Shown here: positions 1 to 7,347 of the stretch, piece after piece
Layout: each line of letters opens with the position of its first letter
Position numbering within the stretch: the stretch's first letter is position 1
Source of the DNA: Azospirillum sp. TSH64
GTDB lineage: Bacteria > Pseudomonadota > Alphaproteobacteria > Azospirillales > Azospirillaceae
NCBI RefSeq assembly: GCF_003116035.1
Contig: NZ_LGQW01000015.1
Coordinates: 3,681,858-3,745,857 of the forward strand
Reading direction: 5' to 3'
DNA: 64,000 nucleotides
Program-made: the position numbers and the translations under genes
The notes under the pieces: model-generated
Databases searched by the model: none
Told to the model about the DNA's origin: nothing
Seen by the model: only the letters and a program-made list of their open reading frames with translations

Positions 1-239
1 GTGGCGGGTACGCCTGCATCAATTGCACGGCACCGGGGTTCGAGGAGCCCGGACATCCGTTCCAGCAGACGCCAAAATTCGCAGGCATTCCCATCGGCCT
101 GCCCACCGATATGCCGAAGGCGTGGTTCGTCGCGCTGGCCTCCCTGGCGAAGGCAGCGACGCCGGAGCGGGTGCGCCGGAACGCCGCCGCCGACCGCATC
201 CTCGTCGCTCCCACCATCCGTCCCACCCGGAAAGGCTGA
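1..239 (+). CDS. hupU: HupU, regulatory [NiFe]-hydrogenase small subunit (C-terminal end only)
   Basis: Only the last 78 codons are in the window; the reading frame is the one with codons at 3, 6, 9 and so on, ending in TGA at 237-239. The visible peptide has the end of a hydrogenase small subunit: YACINCTAPGFEEPGHPF, two cysteines of the distal FeS-binding part, then IPIGLPTDMPKAWF. There is no membrane anchor after this, as expected for the soluble H2-sensing HupU/HoxB proteins rather than for HupS. It lies 4 bases before hupV, its partner subunit. The GTG at position 1 belongs to another frame and is not a gene start. Family assignment is from the motif pattern and from the neighbour; the catalytic N-terminal part cannot be seen. 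Confidence 0.88.
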   Translation, partial: GGYACINCTAPGFEEPGHPFQQTPKFAGIPIGLPTDMPKAWFVALASLAKAATPERVRRNAAADRILVAPTIRPTRKG

Positions 240-243
240 TCGG

Positions 244-1707
244 GTGAGTGAAGCCCCAAACCGCCGTCTGATCGTCGGTCCTTTCAACAGAGTGGAAGGC
301 GATCTTGAAGTCCGGCTTGAGATAAACGGCACAAGTGTCTCTGCCGCTTACGTAAATTCGCCGCTGTTCCGCGGGTTCGAGCGCATTCTGGAAGGGCGCG
401 ACCCAATGGATGCGCTGGTGGTCGCCCCGCGGATCTGCGGCATCTGCTCCGTCTCCCAGAGCCATGCGGCGGCGCTGGCGCTGGCCGGCGTCATGGGGCT
501 GGAGGTGCCGCGCAACGGACTGCTCGCGACCAACCTGATGACGGCGACCGAGAATATCGCCGACCATCTGACCCATTTCCACCTGTTCTTCATGCCCGAC
601 TTCGCCCGCCCCGCCTACCAGGGCCGACCTTGGTTCGAGAGGGCGGAGGCGCGGTTCAAGGCCGCCCACGGCATTGCGGTGCGCAGTGCCACTGCGGCGC
701 GGGCGGAGCTGTTCCATGTGCTGGGCATCCTGGGCGGCAAATGGCCGCACACCCTGACGCTCCAGCCCGGCGGCGTCACCCGTGCAGTGGATGCGCGTGA
801 CCGGGTGCGGCTGCTCGCCACCGTCCGCAGCTTCCGCCGCTTCCTGGAGGACAGCCTGTTCGGCGCGCCGCTCGACCGGGTGCTGGCCCTCGCAGGGCCG
901 GAGGATCTGGAACGTTGGCGCATCTCCGGTCCGGCCGGCGACTTCCGTCTGTTCCTGGAGATCGCCGACGATCTGGAGCTTGCGGGCCTCGGCCGGGCCT
1001 ATGGCCGGTTCCTCAGCCACGGCGCCTATGCCGAGCCGGAGGGCGGACATCTCTATCGCCGCGGCATCTTCGCCGACGGTCACGCCGGCCCCTTCGATCC
1101 GGATCGGGTGGCGGAGCATCACCGCTTCAGCTGCATGGCCGGGCAGGACCGCCCGCATCCGCCTTTCTCCGGTTCGACCGTTCCGGATGGCATGGACGAG
1201 ACCGGCTACAGCTGGTGCAAGGCGCCGCGGCTGGATGGCATGCCCTATGAAACCGGTGCCATTGCCCGGCAACTGGTGGATGGCCATCCGTTGATCCGGG
1301 CGCTGACTGCACAGGATGGCGGTTCGGTGCGCAGCCGCGTGATCGCTCGTTTGCTGGAACTGGCCCGCACCACCGACGCGATGGAAGGCTGGCTGCGTGC
1401 CATCGATCCGTCCGCCTCATGGTGTGCGGCTTCGGAAATGCCGGACAGCGCGCAGGCGGTTGGGCTGACGGAGGCCGCGCGCGGCGCATTGGGCCATTGG
1501 CTGCGGGTTGAACGCGGGAAGATCGCCTCCTACCAGATCATCGCCCCGACCACCTGGAACTTTTCACCGCGTGATCTGGACGGAGTACCCGGTCCTTTGG
1601 AGAAGGCCCTTGTCGGAGCCCCAGTTAGGGAAGGAGAACGCACGCCGCTTTCTGTTCAGCACATCGTAAGATCTTTCGATCCTTGCATGGCATGTACCGT
1701 TCATTGA
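244..1707 (+). CDS. hupV: HupV, regulatory [NiFe]-hydrogenase large subunit (H2 sensor)
   Basis: 487 residues from a GTG 4 bases after hupU. The NiFe ligands are present as RICGIC (C65, C68) and DPCMAC (C481, C484). The protein ends directly at the histidine two residues after the last cysteine pair (H487), so it lacks the C-terminal peptide that HupD-type proteases remove. Missing extension plus pairing with HupU is typical of the sensor hydrogenases HupV/HoxC, which are not energy-conserving enzymes but signal H2 to a histidine kinase (HupT/HoxJ). The kinase gene is not in the window; the cognate regulator HupR is at 7.3 kb. The GTG start is chosen for its tight spacing to hupU and because the family begins here; reading further upstream would run through hupU in the wrong frame. 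Confidence 0.93.
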   Translation: MSEAPNRRLIVGPFNRVEGDLEVRLEINGTSVSAAYVNSPLFRGFERILEGRDPMDALVVAPRICGICSVSQSHAAALALAGVMGLEVPRNGLLATNLMTATENIADHLTHFHLFFMPDFARPAYQGRPWFERAEARFKAAHGIAVRSATAARAELFHVLGILGGKWPHTLTLQPGGVTRAVDARDRVRLLATVRSFRRFLEDSLFGAPLDRVLALAGPEDLERWRISGPAGDFRLFLEIADDLELAGLGRAYGRFLSHGAYAEPEGGHLYRRGIFADGHAGPFDPDRVAEHHRFSCMAGQDRPHPPFSGSTVPDGMDETGYSWCKAPRLDGMPYETGAIARQLVDGHPLIRALTAQDGGSVRSRVIARLLELARTTDAMEGWLRAIDPSASWCAASEMPDSAQAVGLTEAARGALGHWLRVERGKIASYQIIAPTTWNFSPRDLDGVPGPLEKALVGAPVREGERTPLSVQHIVRSFDPCMACTVH

Positions 1708-1769
1708 TTATTTTTACTTAATTATACTATAGGTTCTAAGAATATCAGAAATCCGCATTGAGGTTTTTA

Positions 1770-1838
1770 TTATGAGATGATGAAGGCAGCATAGGACATT
1801 ACACTGACGAACATCAGCAGAGAGACCATCGGGGCCAT
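1770..1838 (-). CDS. Candidate 22-residue hydrophobic small membrane protein
   Basis: A 22-codon ORF from ATG (1838-1836) to TAA (1772-1770). It is preceded by AAGGAG seven bases before the ATG, a near-ideal ribosome binding site in a spacer otherwise without genes. The peptide is MAPMVSLLMFVSVMSYAAFI plus two residues (I, S): almost wholly hydrophobic and long enough for one membrane span. It is antisense to nothing and points back towards the 3' end of hupV. I recognise no family. A chance ORF this short is possible, so the claim rests on the Shine-Dalgarno and the hydrophobic composition in a region where neighbours are GC-rich and charged. Confidence 0.42.
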   Translation of the reverse strand: MAPMVSLLMFVSVMSYAAFIIS

Positions 1839-2330
1839 TTTCAATCTCCTTGGGACCGGGGGTTCATTCCTTTCCAAAGGATCTACGCCTCGTCCGCATC
1901 GGGATAAACGCCCAGTTCCCGGATTCACCGTTCGGAGTTTTGGAACAATGAACGGTGCTTGCCGCCCGCCCCTGTCGACAGCGCGCCGACGATCCATCGC
2001 CCGCTGCGCCTCCCGCTCGCCGATGCCCAAAAAACGGGAAAAGAGCTAACCCTGCATCACGGCGACGGCGTCCCTGGAAGGTACAGGTTTTCACCTATGC
2101 TGACCGCGTCAGATTTTTAGAGGATTTCCTTCAACATTTGTTGGAACACTAAATCAGATGACGGATGAAGCGGACTTAGATCAGAAACAAAACCTCCTCT
2201 CCACACTTACATTATTCTAAATGATCGATGATAATTGTCATTATAAATCCTTGTTTTTTAAGAATCTGATTTAAAGTTTTGCATTGATCGGAAGCCCCGT
2301 TCCCGTGCGTCGATAAAAGGGGATGCTGCC
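1839..2330. other. AT-rich intergenic region between hupV and the EAL-like gene
   Basis: About 490 bases without a convincing gene. The part from about 2150 to 2280 is clearly AT-rich compared with the window and probably holds the promoter of the gene at 2331, but I could not pick a secure -35/-10 pair. A few short frames in both strands have Arg/Pro-rich shadow composition and no ribosome binding site. The half nearest 1839 must hold any promoter for the minus-strand small ORF at 1770-1838. Confidence 0.5.
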
Positions 2331-3626
2331 ATGACTGACCAGACATTCGCCGATCCCGCCCCATCGGTTGAAGAGACGCCGGCAATCCCGGAAAAGACGA
2401 AGGAACGCCTGCGGCACATTCTGGCTGGAGGACAGCGTCATTCGGCCGGTGCGGTCCAATTGATCGGACTGGGCACCCTGCGCGACCGGCTGGGCAAGCG
2501 CTGGGACATCGTCAAGGAGCGCATCTATGAGCAGACCGAACGACTGTTCGACCGCCATCTGCCTCCCACCGACGTCTGGCTGCGGGCCGACGAGGCGAAC
2601 TATCTGGTGGTCTTCGCGACGCTCGACCGGCAGGCTGCCGAACTGATCTGCGGCAGGATCGTGTCGGAACTGCATCGGTTGATGCTGGGAAACAGCGACA
2701 CGAGCCAGATAACCGTGCGCAGCATCGTGACCGAACTCGATGGCAACATCGCCGTCGAAGCGATGCAGCTCGATCAGTTGATTGCGAGAGCCGCCCTGCA
2801 GGGCGCCGCTTCTTTGCAAAACGAGGCGCCCGATGCCGGCGATGTTCGGACGGCTCCAGCCGCCAATGCGCACGAGGGCGGCAGTTTCCACCCAACCATC
2901 TGCTATCGCCCGGTGTTCGACACATCCCACAAGGTGCTGTCCACCTATGTGTGCCACGCCGATGAGGAAACGAAACGTATCCTGAATACCTTGTCGGCGG
3001 ATGATGCGCGAAGCGAGGATTACAGATTCAGAATCGATATGGAGCTCCTGAGCCAGTCGATAGAAATTTATGAGGAGTTGTACAAAAACAGCTTCCGCTA
3101 TATCCAGAATCTGACGGTGAGCCTTTCGACCCTCTCGATTGGCCGGCACCGGCGGAAATATCTCGCTCGCTGCCATTCGATCCCGTCGCATCTCATACCC
3201 TTCATCGTGTTCGTCATAGAAGGGGTTCCCTCCGGCGTCCCCTACAGCCGAATCTCCGAAGTCACGACGATCCTGAAGCCATATTCGCGTGCCGTCCTTG
3301 TTCTGCTCGACGACGGAGCGCCAAATCTCGCGGCGTTCGCCCAGGCGGGCGTTCGCGGCATGGGCATAACGGTTCATGCCGGAGAACCGGATGCACGGGC
3401 AACCAATCGCCTCCATAACTTTGGCATCCACGTGCAGCGCCATGGCATGATCTTCTTCGTCGATGGCATCCGGTCGGCGGCCATGCTGCGAATCGCCGAG
3501 GACGCCGGGGCGTCCTATGTGGCGGGACCGCTGATCGGCCAGGACACCGACGTGCCCGGCCATATGAAGCGCATGACCGAACGGGAACTGATCCAGAAAT
3601 CCGCCAAGACCACCCGTCACCACTGA
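2331..3626 (+). CDS. Degenerate GGDEF/EAL-type protein, probably catalytically inactive
   Basis: 431 residues with no signal peptide or membrane span. Residues about 40-165 resemble a GGDEF fold but have no GG(D/E)EF motif. Residues about 190-415 have the rhythm of an EAL barrel: a YRPVFD start, RIDMELL, then alternating strands ending in AGASYVAGPLIG. The Glu-Ala-Leu signature and the metal-binding acidic residues are not visible, so c-di-GMP hydrolysis is unlikely; a binding or scaffold role is an inference. It sits between hupV and hupD on the same strand, its stop 20 bases before the hupD sigma-54 promoter. AAGGGG precedes the ATG at a plausible distance. The domain call is from pattern alone and is moderate. 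Confidence 0.6.
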   Translation: MTDQTFADPAPSVEETPAIPEKTKERLRHILAGGQRHSAGAVQLIGLGTLRDRLGKRWDIVKERIYEQTERLFDRHLPPTDVWLRADEANYLVVFATLDRQAAELICGRIVSELHRLMLGNSDTSQITVRSIVTELDGNIAVEAMQLDQLIARAALQGAASLQNEAPDAGDVRTAPAANAHEGGSFHPTICYRPVFDTSHKVLSTYVCHADEETKRILNTLSADDARSEDYRFRIDMELLSQSIEIYEELYKNSFRYIQNLTVSLSTLSIGRHRRKYLARCHSIPSHLIPFIVFVIEGVPSGVPYSRISEVTTILKPYSRAVLVLLDDGAPNLAAFAQAGVRGMGITVHAGEPDARATNRLHNFGIHVQRHGMIFFVDGIRSAAMLRIAEDAGASYVAGPLIGQDTDVPGHMKRMTERELIQKSAKTTRHH

Positions 3627-3646
3627 CCGGCAAGCTTACAGCCATA

Positions 3647-3663
3647 CTGGCAAGCTGGTTGCC
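3647..3663 (+). promoter_or_regulatory. Sigma-54 promoter upstream of hupD
   Basis: CTGGCAAGCTGGTTGCC matches the -24/-12 consensus (TGGCAC-N5-TTGC): GG at 3649-3650 and GC at 3661-3662 are exactly 10 bases apart. A start near 3674 is predicted. The same bases form a perfect inverted repeat (CTGGCAA, 5-base loop, TTGCCAG to 3665), and the octamer GGCAAGCT occurs at 3629 and again at 3649, two helical turns apart. HupR at 7348 is a sigma-54 activator, which makes the promoter reading plausible. A hairpin at the end of the preceding gene is the alternative. Confidence 0.62.
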
Positions 3664-3839
3664 AGCTTCCACGCATGCTGTAATGTTGATATCCACAATC
3701 GCTGCTATGTCGAGCGATGGCTGTGGAAATATTCAATCTGATCAATGGCCTGACCCGGCCGCCGATCCTGGCATGGAACTTGTACGAACGATGGTCCGGC
3801 GGCAGGACGCCGCATCATTGGACGGATGCCGGGGCACAA

Positions 3840-4490
3840 ATGGAGTTGGCTGGAAACGAGGGCGGTCGGAGAACGGCGCGAATCCTGGTGCTGGGCATCG
3901 GCAACATCCTGTGGGCCGACGAGGGATTCGGTGTCCGCACAGTCGAGCGCCTGGCCGCCGATTGGCGCTTCCCCGACACCGTCACCGTGATGGATGGCGG
4001 GACCCAGGGCCTGTATCTGCTGCCGCATCTGGAATGCGCGGACGCGCTGATCGTGGTCGACGCCATCGACTATGGGCTGCCGCCCGGCACCAGCCGCGTC
4101 TTCCAGGGCGATGACGTGCCTGCGTTCCTTGGCGCCAAGAAGATGAGCTTGCATCAGACCGGTTTCCAGGAGGTGCTGGCGAGCGCCATGCTGCTGGGCC
4201 GCTGTCCGCAAACGCTGATCCTGGTCGGCGTTCAGCCGGAGTGCCTGGAGGATTACGGTGGCGGCCTGACCGACACCGTCGCCGCCCAGGTCGCTCCGAC
4301 CATCGGGATCATCCTCACGCTTCTGCGCGACGAATTCGGGGTGGAGGGCACGCGCCGCGATGCCGCCGCCGATCTCGCTGCCCCGGCCATCGCCCGCGAT
4401 GCCTATGAAGGCGGACGCCCGAGCGCCGATGAGGCCTGCCGCATCGGCGATCCCCGCATCCTGGCGGCGCTGTCCGCCAACCAGGCCTGA
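3840..4490 (+). CDS. hupD: HupD, [NiFe]-hydrogenase maturation endopeptidase
   Basis: 216 residues. HupD-type proteases clip the C-terminal peptide of the large subunit after nickel insertion. The three nickel-sensing positions are visible: Glu in LGIGNILWADEGFGVR, Asp in ALIVVDAIDYG, and His in KMSLHQTGFQEVL. The natural substrate is HupL at 10711, which carries a 15-residue tail. The frame is open upstream to an ATG at 3717, which would add 41 residues not typical of the family; 3840 is chosen because the family begins just before RILVLGIGN, but its Shine-Dalgarno is weak, so the start is uncertain. First gene of a run of nearly contiguous hup genes behind the sigma-54 promoter at 3647. Confidence 0.93.
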   Translation: MELAGNEGGRRTARILVLGIGNILWADEGFGVRTVERLAADWRFPDTVTVMDGGTQGLYLLPHLECADALIVVDAIDYGLPPGTSRVFQGDDVPAFLGAKKMSLHQTGFQEVLASAMLLGRCPQTLILVGVQPECLEDYGGGLTDTVAAQVAPTIGIILTLLRDEFGVEGTRRDAAADLAAPAIARDAYEGGRPSADEACRIGDPRILAALSANQA

Positions 4491-4509
4491 AACCGGGAGC
4501 GCCCAGAGC

Positions 4510-4821
4510 ATGTGCATCGGCATTCCCCTGCGCCTCACCGGCGTCGACGGCGTGGTCGGCCGGGCGGAGAACGGCTCGGCCGTCGACCTGTCGCTGGTTC
4601 CGGAGGCCGCCGCCGGCGACTGGGTGCTCGGCTTCCTCGGCGCGGCTCGCCGTATGCTGGAGCCGGAGGAGGCCGCCCAGATCCTCGACGCGCTGGCGGC
4701 CATGGCCGCGGCATTGGATGGGGAAAGCCTCGACGGCGCCTTCGCTGACCTGACCGGCCGAGAGCCGACCCTTCCCCCCCACCTGGAGGCGGCCCGCGCG
4801 GCCGGCCTGACGGAGGCCTGA
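4510..4821 (+). CDS. hupF: HupF, HypC-family hydrogenase assembly chaperone
   Basis: 103 residues beginning MCIGIPLRL. The N-terminal Met-Cys (C2 exposed after Met removal) is the functional hallmark of HypC/HupF chaperones, which carry the Fe(CN)2CO unit and hold the large subunit. The alpha-helical tail (about 60-100) is longer than in HypC, as in HupF. It starts 19 bases after hupD and ends 4 bases before hupG. A HypC proper is not in this window, so whether one protein does both jobs cannot be judged. Confidence 0.9.
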   Translation: MCIGIPLRLTGVDGVVGRAENGSAVDLSLVPEAAAGDWVLGFLGAARRMLEPEEAAQILDALAAMAAALDGESLDGAFADLTGREPTLPPHLEAARAAGLTEA

Positions 4822-4825
4822 CGCC

Positions 4826-5254
4826 ATGACCGACCTTGCCCCTCCTCCCGCCAAGCAGCGGCTGCCCTTGCCGCCGCTGGTCGATCTGCTGACCGACGTG
4901 CATGGCTACCTGCGGCTCGACCATGCCGACGACCGGCCGTGGCTGGACGATGCGGCGAAGGATTGGGTGGTCTTCCTGCCCGGCCACGGCAAGGGCAATG
5001 CGGAGACCGCCGACGTGGCCGTCATCCTGCCGGAATTGGTCCGCGCGCTGCACCCGCGCTTGGTTCCGGCCGTGGCGGGCGAAGCAGCGGAGCGCGCGAT
5101 CCTGGCGCTGGCCGGCATGATGAGCCTGCCGTCGCTGGTCTTCCTGCGCGGCGACCGGTTGCTGGGCAGCATCCCGCGCGTGCGTGACTGGGACGATTAT
5201 CTGCAAAGGATCGGCGAGATCCTGGATGGCTCCTTGGAAGGCGGTGCGGCATGA
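4826..5254 (+). CDS. hupG: HupG, HyaE-type thioredoxin-fold hydrogenase chaperone
   Basis: 142 residues of the HyaE/HupG family, thioredoxin-fold proteins without the redox CXXC that are thought to hold the Tat-exported small subunit during assembly. Visible family features are the WLDDAAKDWVVFLPG core strand, the later LPSLVFLRGDRLLGSIPRVRDW segment equivalent to the thioredoxin cis-Pro region, and no cysteine pair. The stop overlaps the hupH start (ATGA at 5251-5254), so the two are probably translationally coupled. Confidence 0.86.
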   Translation: MTDLAPPPAKQRLPLPPLVDLLTDVHGYLRLDHADDRPWLDDAAKDWVVFLPGHGKGNAETADVAVILPELVRALHPRLVPAVAGEAAERAILALAGMMSLPSLVFLRGDRLLGSIPRVRDWDDYLQRIGEILDGSLEGGAA

Positions 5255-6120
5255 GTTCCCTGTTCGGCATGACACATCCGCCGGTCGGCTTCGGCCCCGG
5301 CAGCCAGCCCGACGCCAGCGAGGAAGGGTTGGAGTATCTGCCGATGCCGTCCGGCATGCGCGTCTATGAACCGCACCTGCCGGAGGTCGTCGATCCCGCC
5401 TGTGCGGCAGCGGCCCGCGCGGTGCTCGTCCGCATCCAAAGGGCGCTTGCCGACTGGTCGCCCGGCGAGGAAATCCGCATTCCGGTCGATGATCTCGACT
5501 CTCCCGTCCTGGCCCTGGTCGACGAGGCGCTGGGCGAGGGCGAGGTCGCGGTCAAGGTGGAGCGGGCCGGCGACCGGCTGGAGATTCAGGAGGCGTCCCT
5601 CGCCGGCGTCTGGCGCGTGCGCGCCTTCGGCGATGGGCCGTCGCGGGAAAGCCTGCTGGTCGGCAGCTTCCCAAAGGTGGCGCTGAACCGCGCCTTCACT
5701 GCCGCCACCCCGGCTGCAACGGGCCCGGCGCCCGCCGGTCTGATGAACGGCCAGCCGATCCTGACCGAGCTTCTGGACCGCAGCGCCGCCTGGCGCCGCG
5801 GCGACGGCCCCCATGCGGTGAATTTCAGCCTGCTGCCCCACACGCCGGAGGATCTGGCCTTCGTCGAACAGCATCTGGGTGTCGGCGCCACCACCATCCT
5901 GTCGCGCGGCTACGGCAATTGCCGCGTCACCGCCACGGCGACGCCGAATGTCTGGTGGGTGCGCTATTACAATTCGGTTGACACACTGATCCTCGACACG
6001 GTTGAGATCGTCGACGTGCCGGCGGTGGTTTGCGCCGCGGTGGAGGACATCGCCGACAGCGCGGAACGGCTGGGCGAGATCCTAGACGCGCTGGCGACCG
6101 ACCTGGAGCGGGTGCGATGA
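5251..6120 (+). CDS. hupH: HupH, hydrogenase expression/formation protein (HyaF family)
   Basis: 289 residues starting with an ATG that overlaps the hupG stop. The family signature is seen near the N-terminus (LPMPSGMRVYEPHLPE), in the middle (ALVDEALGEGEV) and near the C-terminus (LSRGYGNCRVTATATPNVWWVRYYNS, quoted here only as landmarks: GYGNCR and VWWVRYYN). HyaF/HupH proteins assist maturation of the small subunit FeS clusters in aerobic hydrogenase expression; this is family knowledge. It ends with a TGA overlapping the ATG of the next gene. Confidence 0.88.
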   Translation: MSSLFGMTHPPVGFGPGSQPDASEEGLEYLPMPSGMRVYEPHLPEVVDPACAAAARAVLVRIQRALADWSPGEEIRIPVDDLDSPVLALVDEALGEGEVAVKVERAGDRLEIQEASLAGVWRVRAFGDGPSRESLLVGSFPKVALNRAFTAATPAATGPAPAGLMNGQPILTELLDRSAAWRRGDGPHAVNFSLLPHTPEDLAFVEQHLGVGATTILSRGYGNCRVTATATPNVWWVRYYNSVDTLILDTVEIVDVPAVVCAAVEDIADSAERLGEILDALATDLERVR

Positions 6121-6968
6121 GCGCCGTTGCCTCCCGCTTCGAGGGCTCCTATCTCGGCGACGCCAGCCGCATCGGCGCTGCGACGCGGATGGAATGCAAG
6201 ATCTGCTGGCATGTCTATGACCCGGCGGAGGGATGCGAGCAGTGGCAGGTGCCGCCCGGCACAGCCTTTGCCGCCCTGCCCGACCATTGGCGATGCCCGG
6301 TCTGCGACGGTGCCCGCGACCAGTTCATGGCGCTGGACGGCGAGCCGATGGCCACGGAAACCGCAACCCTGCCGGTTGCCGTTGCGCCGGTGACCGGCCC
6401 GGCCCTGCCGGCCGAGGCCATCGCTCGGCTGGAAGCGGCTTTCCGGGAAATCCACACGGCGCAGATGCGCGGCATGCCCATCGTCAACGACGCGCTTGCA
6501 GTGAAGGCCGTCGGCTTCCGCCGCCATGGCGAGCGTTGGCTCGGCGCCCTGGTGACCCCCTGGTTTCTCAACCTCGTCCTGCTGCCGGGCGAGGGCGACG
6601 AGTGGTCGAGGCTGGTGCCGGGGGCGAAGGAACTGATCGAGTTTCCGTCCGGCTGGTATGAGTTCGTTCATGCCAACCGCAAGGGCGTCGGCGCCTACAA
6701 GGCCTGTTCGCTCTTCTCGCCGATGTTCGAGTTCGCCTCGATGCTCCAGGCGACGGAAACGGCCTCGGCGGCTCTGGTCTCCCTCTTCGATCCCTCCATC
6801 CGCGAAGACGGCGCCCAGACCGCCGAGATCCGCCGCCGGCGCGAGGAGGAACTGGCGCCGCCCCCGGACGCCGCACCGGCCCCGGCCGAGCCGGCGCACC
6901 CGTCGCGCCGGGCACTGCTGGGAATGGGGACCGGAAATAGCGGGACCGGAGACTTGGCGGATGCATGA
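6117..6968 (+). CDS. Rubredoxin-HybE fusion (HupI-HupJ), hydrogenase assembly protein
   Basis: 283 residues with two modules. Residues about 22-70 are a rubredoxin: CKICWHVYDP and, after a spacer, CPVCDGARDQF, the two CXXC pairs that bind one Fe. Residues about 95-240 are a HybE/HupJ chaperone (MRGMPIVNDALAVKAVGF, WFLNLVLLPG, GWYEFVHANR). The tail from about 245 is Pro/Ala/Glu-rich. Rubredoxins next to aerobic hydrogenases (HupI, HoxR) help protect or build the oxygen-sensitive FeS cluster; HupJ/HybE acts on the small subunit. In many organisms the two are separate genes; here one ORF carries both without a frameshift. Start overlaps the hupH stop (ATGA); end overlaps hypA by 8 bases. Confidence 0.88.
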   Translation: MSAVASRFEGSYLGDASRIGAATRMECKICWHVYDPAEGCEQWQVPPGTAFAALPDHWRCPVCDGARDQFMALDGEPMATETATLPVAVAPVTGPALPAEAIARLEAAFREIHTAQMRGMPIVNDALAVKAVGFRRHGERWLGALVTPWFLNLVLLPGEGDEWSRLVPGAKELIEFPSGWYEFVHANRKGVGAYKACSLFSPMFEFASMLQATETASAALVSLFDPSIREDGAQTAEIRRRREEELAPPPDAAPAPAEPAHPSRRALLGMGTGNSGTGDLADA

Positions 6969-7302
6969 GATGGCGCTCTGCGAAAGCCTGCTCCAGGCGA
7001 TGGAGGAGGCTGGGCGGGCGAATGGCTTCAGCCGCGTGACCAAGGTCCGCCTGGAGATCGGCCGCTTCGCCGGGGTGGAGGTGGAGGCTCTGCGCTTCGG
7101 CTTCGACGTGGTGACGCGGGGATCGCTGGCCGACGGGGCGGACTTGGTGGTGCTGGAGGTGCCGGGCCGCGGCTGGTGCTTCGATTGCAACGACACGGTG
7201 GATCTGGACGACCGGCTGTCGTCCTGCCCACACTGCGGCGGCAGCCGGCTGCATCCCAACGGCGGCACCGAAATGACGATCAAGGATCTCGAGGTTGAAT
7301 GA
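6961..7302 (+). CDS. hypA: HypA, nickel-insertion metallochaperone
   Basis: 113 residues starting MHEMALCESL: His2 and Glu3 are the nickel ligands of HypA. The zinc site is CFDC followed 12 residues later by CPHC. HypA works with HypB to deliver nickel to the large subunit; hypB is not in the window. The start lies inside the end of the rubredoxin-HybE gene, an 8-base overlap, indicating one operon from hupD on. Confidence 0.95.
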   Translation: MHEMALCESLLQAMEEAGRANGFSRVTKVRLEIGRFAGVEVEALRFGFDVVTRGSLADGADLVVLEVPGRGWCFDCNDTVDLDDRLSSCPHCGGSRLHPNGGTEMTIKDLEVE

Positions 7303-7347
7303 GGCGAGCTCGAAAGAGGCAGGCCCGATGAGGAAGGACCCCGCGCG

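Noticed and set aside
1..243. Start of a long frame at the GTG of position 1 leading into hupV
   Set aside because: The first 243 bases encode the C-terminus of HupU in another frame; the in-phase upstream residues are Arg/Ser-rich shadow sequence. HupV begins at 244.
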